Shown in pieces: positions 55,931 through 64,000 of a stretch of 64,000 bases of DNA. Source of the DNA: Calliopum simillimum (lineage: Eukaryota > Arthropoda > Insecta > Diptera > Lauxaniidae). The position numbers were made by a program, and so were the translations under genes. The notes beneath the pieces are model-generated. The model ran no database searches. It saw only the letters and a list, made by a program, of their open reading frames with translations, and was not told the origin of the DNA. Positions within the stretch are counted from its first letter, which is position 1; each line of letters begins with the position of its first letter. Location of the stretch: positions 87,627,058 to 87,691,057 of the forward strand of contig OX638372.1 of assembly GCA_951812925.1 (NCBI GenBank), read 5' to 3'.

Positions 55931-57524
55931 ATATAGATTGTTTCTTATTTTTTTAATGTTATGCAAATTACATATTATTAGCATGTTATTATAGTCAGTA
56001 AGGAATATTATTTCCATTGAGTTATTAAATAAATAAATAAATAAAACTGACCTATTTTATGCGTAACTCTTATTTGCACGTAAGTTATAATTCTTTTTGT
56101 TATGTATAATTCTTGTGATTTTGACATTCGACGTTGCTTCGTTGTTGGACAGATTTTTTCACGATGCATTTACATCTATATATTAATACGCCAGACAAAA
56201 ACTTGTCCATCTTTTTTTACTATGTTAGAAATAGAGTACGACTATAAATTATATACCATTAGAAAGGTATTTGTGTGTAGATGTGCACAAAATTATGCTC
56301 ATATTTTGACTTTAAGCCAGGCCAAATTAAATACAAATTTTTTAATATTAATAACAACAAAATACACGGTCATACAGTGCTGAAAAAAGAATAAAGCACA
56401 AAGAGAAAGGCTAAAAGTATAGCACTGACTTCATGCTTTTTGTTTTGTTTATATTTCGCTTGAATTATGCCAGGGATGATAGATGAGCTTTTCTATTTCG
56501 TATCAAATAGCATAAAAAAGTACTATAAATGCCCAAAATGTACCAAAATTATTTAAGTTTTGTGGTCGAATTTTAACGACTGGGCGATTCTAGTATTTGT
56601 TATTTTGCGACTATCTGTGAACTTTTGACTTTCTATGATTTTTGTCATTAATATAAAATTAAAATACGATTCCTTTGGTGTAATCGTCATGTTTCTATGA
56701 TTTCTAGTTCCAGAGGTATAGGAATGTCCCATTCTCGCAAGATTTGTATTTGCCGCCATTTGTGCAGTAAAGTGTTGTCAACCAAAAAAAGATAATATTT
56801 TGTCAGCTGAGTAAAAATGCATTGAAGGAGGAGATTCAAAACTGCATCAACGAAATTCAGTTACATTATTGAGAAGTAGTTATGCAGTTTTTAGCTCTCC
56901 TGAAAAATTGCCAAATTCGAGTTAGGTTGTATTGTCAAAATGCCACTAAAATGATTATACGATTTATAAAAAACTAGTGGCCCGGAAGAAACTTCGTTCG
57001 CACGTTCGTGATGCCCTTAAAAAATTTATGGTACCTAATCTCATCCATATCTGTCAAACCGTCTCAGGATGTCTGTTTTTTATATCGCTGTATTGGACAT
57101 TTTTCCAGCGGATGTTATTTGTCCCGATGCCAAAATTTTTTAATTTTCCGAGCGAAGCCGAGGGTATTTCCAATTAGAGTTCCTGGAATCTCACCATGTT
57201 TTCGAAAGCAAAAAAAAAAAAAAAAACATGCAAATCGATCATGGTAGAATGATGATGTTTTATTTTAAATCAGTTTTTATTTTATTCATGGGTAAAAAAA
57301 TTAGATTATGTAGCCAAACGATTAAAGTTAGTTATTGCATAAGCTTAGACTGTTCTCAATTAAAACCACAAGTGCGATTGTATTCAGAAGTAAAAGTTAT
57401 TTTCTCATTATTATTATTTTATATTTATTTTCATTTATATGAACTAAAACAACTCGAACAACTTACTCAAAATCTTATGATATAGATTCATTCTCTATAT
57501 TTGTTTTCTTGCTTGCATCTGTCA
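55931..57524. repeat. 1.6-kb repeat, copy 1
   Basis: Direct copy of 57977-59607, over 95 percent alike by eye. It starts ATATAGATTGTTTCTTATTT and ends TTGCATCTGTCATTGA. It carries a diverged copy of the 381-bp MITE (about 56614-56946) that lacks about 30 bp kept in copy 2. The short open frames conserved between copies look incidental. Confidence 0.85.
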
Positions 57525-57976
57525 TTGATCCCAGATAGCCTAGTAATATTGTTTTCATCTGTACCAAATTCCATGCGTCTAGCCTTATCTTTTTGTTTAT
57601 AGAAGGGCCAATCACGACTCAGCAGGGCTATCAAGATTCAACATACAAAACTGAAAAAATCAAGAAAATATATTTTCGCCATTTGGAGCCGATTGACGAC
57701 CGCTTGTCATGATCTTGTATATAACGGCCACCCAATAAATATAAAAAAAATGAAAAATCTTTAATTTTTCATATCTAGATAGAGGATATTGCATTTCACA
57801 AAATCGATTGCTGTAGATAGTGAATTTCTTTAAATGGAAAAAAGTAGCTCTGGAAGCAAATTTTTCGTTCGGAATTAATATCATAGATGCCATTTGTCTC
57901 AATGAAGGTTTCACTATCAAAAACTAATTTTCGTGAAAATTGTAGATAGAGGGTATTGAATATAAGCCGTCGTAAC
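57525..57976. other. Spacer between the two 1.6-kb copies
   Basis: About 450 bp without recognised features. Confidence 0.45.
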
Positions 57977-59607
57977 ATATAGATTGTTTCTTATTTTTTT
58001 AATGTTATGCAAATTATTATTAGCATGTTATTATAGTCAGTAAGGAATGTTATTTCCATTGAGTTATTAAATAAATAAATAAATAAAACTGACCTATTTT
58101 ATGCGCAACTCTTATTTGCACGTATGTTATAATTCTTTTCGTTATGTATAATTCTTGTGATTTTGACATTCGACGTTGCTTCGTTGTTGGACAGATTTTT
58201 TCAAGATACATTTACATCTATATATTAATACGCCAGACAAAAACTTGTCCATCTTTTTTTACTATGTTAGAAATAGAGTACGACTATAAATTATATACCA
58301 TTAGAAAAGTATTTGTGTGTAGATGTGCACAAAGTTAAAATTATGCTAATATTTTGACTTTAAGCCAGGCCAAATTAAATACAAATTTGTCAATATTAAT
58401 AACAACAAAATACACGGTTATACAGTGCTGAAAAAAGGATAAAGCACAAAGAGAAAGACTAAAAGTATAGCACTGACTTCATGTCTTTTGTTTTGTTTAT
58501 GTTTCGCTTGAATTATGCCAGGGATGATAAATGAGCTTTTCTATTTCGTATCAAATAACATAAAAAAGTACTATAAGTGCCCAAAAAGTACCAAAATTAT
58601 TTAAGTTTTGTGGTCGAATTTTAACGACTGGGCGATTCTAGTATTTGTTATTTTGCGACTATCTGTGGACTTTTGACAAAACAAGTTGATAAGAAATAAG
58701 AACAATTTTCTATGATTTTTGTCATAAATATAAAATTAATATACGATTCCTTTGGTGTAATCGTCATGTTTCTATGATTTCTAATTCCAGAGGTATAGGA
58801 ATGTCCCATTCTCGCAAGATTTGTATTTGCCGCCATTTGTGCAGTAAAGTGTTGTCAACCAAAAAAAGATAATATTTTGTCAGCTGAGTAAAAATGCATT
58901 GAAGGAGGAGATTCAAAACTGCATCAACGAAATTCAGTTACGTTATTGAGAAGTAGTTATGCAGTGTTTAGCTCTCCTGAAAAATTGCCAAATTCGAGTT
59001 AGGTTGTATTGTCAAAATGCCACTAAAATGATTATACGATTTATAAAAAACTAGTGGCCCGGAAGAAACTTCGTTCGCACGTTCGTGATGCCCTTAAAAA
59101 ATTTATGGTACCTAATCTCATCCATATCTGTCAAACCGTCTCAGGAGGTCTGGTTTTTATATCGCTGTATTGGACATTTTTCCAGCGGATGTTATTTGTC
59201 CCGATGCCAAAATTTTTTAATTTTCCGAGCGAAGCCGAGGGTATTTCCAATTAGAGTTCCTGGAATCTCACCATGTTTTCGAAAGCAAACAAAAAAAAAA
59301 AAAAAACATGCAAATCGATCATGGTAGAATGATGATGTTTTATTTTAAATCAGTTTTTATTTTATTCATGGGTAAAAAAATTAGATTATGTAGCCAAACG
59401 ATTAAAGTTAGTTATTGCATAAGCTCAGACTGTTCTCAATTAAAATCACAAGTGCGATTGTATTCAGAAGTAAAAGTAATTTTCTCATTATTATTATTTT
59501 ATATTTATTTTCATTTATATGAACTAAAACAACTCGAACAACTTACTCAAAATCTTATGATATAGATTCATTCTCTATATTTGTTTTCTTGCTTGCATCT
59601 GTCATTG
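57977..59607. repeat. 1.6-kb repeat, copy 2
   Basis: Same orientation as copy 1. Its right border abuts the truncated A exon of gene 3 at 59608. It contains the MITE relative at 58662-59023, including the TCTGTGGACTTTTGACAAAA end. Confidence 0.85.
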
Positions 59608-59627
59608 ACCGCTCATTTTCGTGGGTT
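59608..59627 (-). pseudogene. Truncated A exon of gene 3 (E21)
   Basis: After a CCTAG acceptor only THENER remains. The sequence then runs into the border of the 1.6-kb repeat. The missing part is not found at the far side of the repeats. Confidence 0.6.
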
Positions 59628-62600
59628 CTAGGAAAAAAAAAAAAAAGGATAACATTTTTTCTGTCGTAAAAGTATTAAAGCAAATTTAACTTCAAAAGAA
59701 GTAACGAGAATATGTAATTAGTTAGTTGTGCCAAAAATCAAAAAAATATTGAAATATCACTATTCAGATTTTAAAGGGCGAAAAAATTTGTTAAAAATTT
59801 CCGTTTCCTCCTACCTATAATGTTTTTTCAGGGTCGAACGATCTCTATAAGCTTTCGGACACTCAGAGCACTTATAAGGGCGTTCGCCAGTATGTGTTGT
59901 CATATGGCGCGTATATTGGCTCTTTTCAATATAAGTACGTTCACAAACTCTAAGTTGGTAAAGAAAAAAATTAAAAAATATTGTATGTAAGAATATTGCT
60001 AAACGACTAACTTTAACACAATAAACTTACTCGCACTTGTAGATTTCACGGTTGTTACACGTTTCAATCATATTATGAACTTCTACTTGATGTCTTTCTA
60101 ATATCTGCTTTCGGTTAAAGGATTTGCTGCAGATATCGCAAGTATACGGTCGCGCAATGGTGTGAATTCTGAAAAAAATAAAACTTTAATAAAGTTCCCT
60201 TCGTTATAAAAGTACACAGGCCTGTGAATTTTGACATTGAATTTTCAGAAGGAATGAACAAAAAACTGTTATTAGGTATTCAGGTGACGCAAAGATTCTA
60301 ATATATCATTCTATTAAAATTTCAACTTTCGGCCTTTTTAAAACGTTGCTTCCTTTTGGAGATATATCGCCCATAAATTACGTCACGACTTATTTATTTA
60401 TTTGTCTTTGGTTACAAAACTTTACGGACTAGCATTATACGTAACAATGTTATTTAATCATAATAATAAAAAATAAAGTAACATAAGTTAATAAATGATT
60501 CAAACCTAATTTAAAGCTATCCTCCACGAAAGGAGAAATCTAGAAACTTTTTGTATATAAGTTATTTACAGAAATTAGGGCTTTATTTAAACACTCATTA
60601 ATAATATAATTCGATCTATGACATTTATATTAAAATCATCATCATCATTATATAAATAGGCGAACAAAATCGGTTCAGTCCCTGTTTTTTTATGACTAAT
60701 TTTAACATGTTCGCTTATTTTATTGTTTTTTTTGGAAAGGTTTGAGGAGCTGCAGTGCAGAGAATTTTCTTACTTTCAAAACTTTTTTTTCAAAAGTAGA
60801 AAATCGCTCTTACGGCTTAACCGCTGCATTGATTTTTATGAAATTTGGAGATAGAGTTCACACTAATCCGAAATGAAAAATGCTGAGCTACAGCCGTACA
60901 AATAAAAACAAAAGAAATGTTTTTATGTATTTTTATTTTCAATATTCGAAATATGATCTTTATGCTTTTAAGTGGGCGATTCCACGATCGTAAATGAAAA
61001 AAATAACGATTTTACAGCTAAATTGCTGCTTGATAATTATTAAATTTGGTATGGAGATACCAAACTCTTAGGAACTACAAAATGATATTGTAAAATTGTA
61101 AAAATATTTATTTTGTTTTCATTTTTCTTATGACAATTTGCTACTCTAACCTGCATGGCTAGGTGGAAACGATTTTAATTCGAAAGCAAGACACCTTCGT
61201 ATTTTCTTCCCAATTGGTATCTGAGGACCTTGATGTACCATAATCCATTTTCCATGAAATCATATGTGGTGCCGTTGTTGGGAAATCTCAATGAAATTTT
61301 CCATATTAAACGAAGAAACCAAAACACTAAAACCAACAAACAAAAACTAGAGTAGTAATTTTAGATGTATTTTTTGTTGCTGAATCCGAATCCGTATTTT
61401 TCGCACATTAATGTTAAGATATCTCAATATCCAGATAAGCTAGCGCATTCAGCATCGAAAAATACATCCAATATTACTATTCTTGTTTTTGTTTGTTGGT
61501 TTTAAAATCAGATAAATTGGACATTTACATAAAATTCGAAGGAGATTAAATGAACCATGAAATTAGCAACTGATAAAGTATTACAAAACTGCAACTTTCC
61601 AAATACAAACAGCAAAAAATAGACAAAATTGATAACACACCGTCACAGACCACAGTAATTTGGTATTTTTAGAAACAAAAACATTTACGATGACATCGAT
61701 TTGGTGTAAAATCAGATAAATTGGACATTTACATAAAATTCGAAGGAGATTAAATTTTATCTATATCGTAAGCAAAAATCAAATTCTTGTAAGTGTCAGA
61801 CAATTTCAAGTATACCCAAAAAACCTTACTTTGGGTCATTCAGAATTACCAAAAAAAAAAAAAAATTAAAAAAATACAAATTTTAGTTTCCCCTTACGTA
61901 TAATGCCATTTGAGGGCCCCAGGATCTTTAAAAGTTTTTGGACAATCAGAGCACTTACTTGGGGTATTCACCAGGATGTTTATTATTCATATGAGACATA
62001 AAACGAGATTTTGCAATGTAAGCACGTTCACAAAGTCTAAGTAGGCAAATAGAAAAAAAGAAATTATATATACGAATAATATCAATATAAAAAACTTACT
62101 TGCACTGGTAGATTGTGTAGTTCCTATCAGTGTCAATAATATTATGTACTTCTACTTGATGTATTTTCGATGCCCTTTCATCATTAAAGCATTTGCCGCA
62201 GATATTGCAAGTATATGGGCGCTCATTAGTATGGGTTCTGGAAAAATAAAACTAATGAAATCCCTATATTTGTAAAATGTAACCGGTAGGTATGTAAAGT
62301 TCTGAAATTAAATTTTCTTTCCCTTTGCGAAAAAATGATTTCAGATTTATTAGATATTTGGGTGGCGCACTGGTTGCTTAATTTTATGAAAATCGGTAAA
62401 ATTTGTTCTTTGATATTTTCGAACCATAGACTGTTTAAAAAAAGCGTTTGAAATATCATTAACTAAATTTTAAAGGGTAAAAAAAATCGGTTGCAAATTT
62501 CAATTTCCTCTTACCGATAATGCCAGTTCAGGGCCCCCGGATTTTTAAATGTTTTTGGACAATCAGAGCATTTGTAAGGGCGTTCGCCAGTATGTGTTCT

Positions 62601-63920
62601 CATGTGATACGTGAGATGAGCCTTTCGAATAAAAGTACGTTCACAAAATCTAAGTAGGTAAACAGAAAAAAATATTATACATATGTGTTGTTCATTATTT
62701 TGATAGTGGTGCAAGTCAATTCAAGGGCATAAGTAATATCAACATAATTGGCATAACAAAAGGTTATATGACAAATATGGATAGTTTCTTTGAAAACAGC
62801 CCAATTTTATCCAGTTTCAACAAGCCAGCCAGTTCATATTATGACATTACTTTTGCCTTTAAATGGACTTGCACCACTATCAAAATGAAGAGACAAAAAT
62901 GTAAAGTGAATAATTTTAACACCGTAAACTTACTCGCACTGGTGGATTGTAAGGTTCCTATCAACATCAATTATTTGATGCATTTCTATTTTATGTGTTT
63001 TCAATTCTTGATTTGCTTTAAAAGATTTGCTGCAGATATCGCAAGCATAAGGGCGCTCATTAGTGTGGGTTCTGAAAAAAAATATAACTGATTTTAGAAG
63101 GAATGAGCAAAAAACTGTTATTAGTTATTTGGATGACATTGTGATTTTGTAATTTCATTGGTTAAATACATAAAATTAGAATAACCATTTTCTTAAAATT
63201 TAAACTTTTAAGTTAAAGTCAATTACTTATAAGTGTTAGACAATCACAATTATGCCATAAAATCGTGTTTTTGTTCTATGTAAGAATATTTCAGAATCAT
63301 AACATCTATGCAAAGATTGCAAAACTAGGTGTTGAGCATCTTTTGTGAAAATGAGTTATTTAGTCCAGGGTATTGTTCTCGGTAAGATCTGCTAGATTTG
63401 CTCAAGGAATTGTAGTTCCTTAGAAGAACAACTTGAAAACCCGGTTATTTTGATTTTTTCATCTCAACTATAAATTTAAATTTGCTCTCCTGAAAAATTA
63501 TAAAAACATGCGACACCTAGTTTTTTCATCTTTGCACAGACATGTTATAGAAAAAAACTTGTAACAAAATCAGATTTTGATAGGAAAACAATCAAACGCA
63601 TGTTTAAACTATAAATTTTAATTTCCTCTAACCGATGATGCTTACGACGGGAATCAAGCGTTGGAAAGGCTTTTGGACAAACAGAGCACTTATAAGGGCG
63701 TTCACCAGTATGTGTTCTCATATGATCTGTAAGTTGAGTCATTCGAATGAAAGCACGTTCACAAATTCTAAGCAGGTAAACAGATAAAGATATATGTACA
63801 TATGTGAGAATAATAATTTCAACAGAATGAACTTACTTGCATTTATGTGGGTGTTCGGCAGTATGTGTTCTAATATGGCGCGATAATTGACTCTTACTAA
63901 TATAAGTACGTTCACAAGTT
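59608..63920 (-). CDS. Gene 3: 3' part of a third zinc-finger gene (partial)
   Basis: Exons in transcript order: C 63920-63837, B 63767-63633, A 63071-62934, B 62649-62515, A 62237-62100, B-like 62036-61898 (broken), A 60168-60031, B 59949-59815 and a cut A exon 59627-59608. All intact borders share the same phase as in genes 1 and 2. Any ZAD and linker exons would lie beyond the right edge. A frameshifted B exon and a truncated last exon suggest a decaying gene, unless splicing skips the bad exon; exon symmetry would allow that. Confidence 0.6.
59815..59949 (-). CDS. Gene 3 zinc-finger B exon (E22)
   Basis: 135 nt. It reads [34 protein letters not shown] and ends KKHYR (AG at the border, GTAGG donor). 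Confidence 0.82.
60031..60168 (-). CDS. Gene 3 zinc-finger A exon (E23)
   Basis: 138 nt. It reads [17 protein letters not shown], then HQVEVH and linker IETCNNREIYKC. The intron to E22 is 81 bp. Confidence 0.83.
60169..61897. repeat. Intron of gene 3 with repeat fragments
   Basis: Holds two units of the 129-bp family (60790-61080; GGCTTAACCGCTGCATTGAT). A small foldback at 61330-61510 is related to the 28333 element. A 49-bp direct repeat lies at 61505 and 61707 (AAAATCAGATAAATTGGACA). No gene. Confidence 0.55.
61898..62036 (-). pseudogene. Broken B exon of gene 3 (E24)
   Basis: It starts LCERAYIAKSRFMSHMNN like a B exon but is 139 nt instead of 135: an extra codon after HM and one extra base near 61960. 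The frame then meets TAA. The remainder still matches [18 protein letters not shown] in another frame. An AA-GTAAG at the break looks like the donor of a C exon, so use as a short exon cannot be excluded. Confidence 0.7.
62100..62237 (-). CDS. Gene 3 zinc-finger A exon (E25)
   Basis: 138 nt. It reads [17 protein letters not shown], then HQVEVH and linker IDTDRNYTIYQC. It ends in AA, giving Lys instead of Glu at the joint, as the C exons do. Confidence 0.83.
62515..62649 (-). CDS. Gene 3 zinc-finger B exon (E26)
   Basis: 135 nt. It reads [34 protein letters not shown] and ends NWHYR before GTAAG. Confidence 0.87.
62697..62886. mobile_element. MITE inside the short A-B intron of gene 3
   Basis: TTTTGATAGTGGTGCAAGTC is mirrored exactly at the right end. 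It lengthens the intron between A and B exons to 284 bp; sister introns are 63-87 bp. About 190 bp, non-coding. Confidence 0.8.
62934..63071 (-). CDS. Gene 3 zinc-finger A exon (E27)
   Basis: 138 nt. It reads [17 protein letters not shown], then HKIEMH and linker IDVDRNLTIHQC. Acceptor TTCAG, donor GTAAG. Confidence 0.85.
63072..63632. other. Intron of gene 3, nothing recognised
   Basis: Between the B exon at 63633 and the next A exon; AT-rich, no structure noticed. Confidence 0.45.
63633..63767 (-). CDS. Gene 3 zinc-finger B exon (E28)
   Basis: 135 nt. It reads [34 protein letters not shown] and ends RKHHR, donor GTTAG. Confidence 0.86.
63837..63920 (-). CDS. Gene 3 single-finger C exon (E29)
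   Basis: 84 nt, as the C exon of gene 2. It reads TCERTYISKSQLSRHIRTH, TAEHPHKC and ends AA before GTAAG. The A exon that should precede it lies beyond the window. Confidence 0.8.
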
Positions 63921-64000
63921 CTATTTTGACAAGTAGAAAGATACAAAATATTCTATATAAGAAAATGTTAAAAGATCTAGGATAAAAAAAAACTTTATTA

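Noticed and set aside
56977..59565. Conserved open frames in both 1.6-kb copies (66, 80 and 85 aa)
   Set aside because: They are conserved because the DNA is duplicated; they overlap each other, have low-complexity composition and no recognisable domain.

Overview
The window looks like AT-rich, repeat-dense chromosomal DNA of a higher fly (Diptera, Cyclorrhapha; a tephritid-type genome would fit). This rests on zinc-finger-associated-domain (ZAD) C2H2 genes with 60-90 bp introns, abundant Tc1/mariner, pogo, hAT and piggyBac-like remnants, and dispersed repeats of a kind common in flies. Species assignment is inference. Nothing bacterial is present.

The backbone is a head-to-tail cluster of three paralogous zinc-finger genes, all on the minus strand. 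Gene 1 runs from 15325 down to 4092, with an extra downstream exon at 3597-3749. Gene 2 runs from 50236 down to 20725. Gene 3 enters from beyond the right edge and ends near 59608. Genes 1 and 2 share the same 5' layout: a two-exon ZAD, an acidic linker exon and a basic linker exon. Their zinc fingers are not in one exon. They are spread over symmetric exon cassettes in which every junction falls after the second base of a codon: A exons (about 138 nt), B exons (135 nt) and single-finger C exons (84 nt). By hand-splicing I get uninterrupted frames: 777 aa for gene 1 ending in duplicated basic tail exons (650 aa if the lone downstream A exon is used instead) and 659 aa for gene 2. Most of these exons are too short to stand out as open reading frames.

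The rest is mobile DNA, mostly in introns and between genes. 0-0.85 kb: three-level nest of repeats. 1-3.4 kb: broken LINE. 7.1-8 kb: dead Tc1/mariner copy. 9-14.4 kb: foldback elements in gene 1 introns. 14.4-14.75 kb: LINE 3' end. 16-17.2 kb: 39-bp minisatellite rich in CGATA, upstream of gene 1. 17.4-20.7 kb: several MITEs, a piggyBac remnant and a TTAA-flanked MITE. 21-24.3 kb: dispersed repeats. 28.3-29.8 kb: nearly perfect 1.46-kb foldback. 31.0-34.0 kb and 41.2-44.2 kb: two different pogo/jerky-type transposons with open transposase genes. 36.2-38.9 kb: nested palindromes and pogo deletion derivatives. 45.9-47.6 and 51.3-52.9 kb: two Tc1-like elements turned into snap-back palindromes, the second inside two successive hAT insertions. 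47.7-49.4 kb: tandem repeats. 55.9-59.6 kb: a 1.6-kb repeat present twice in direct orientation, which cuts the last exon of gene 3.

Functionally, ZAD domains dimerise, and tandem C2H2 fingers bind DNA, so the three genes are probably nuclear DNA-binding proteins. Their fingers seem to have diversified by duplication of whole exon cassettes.
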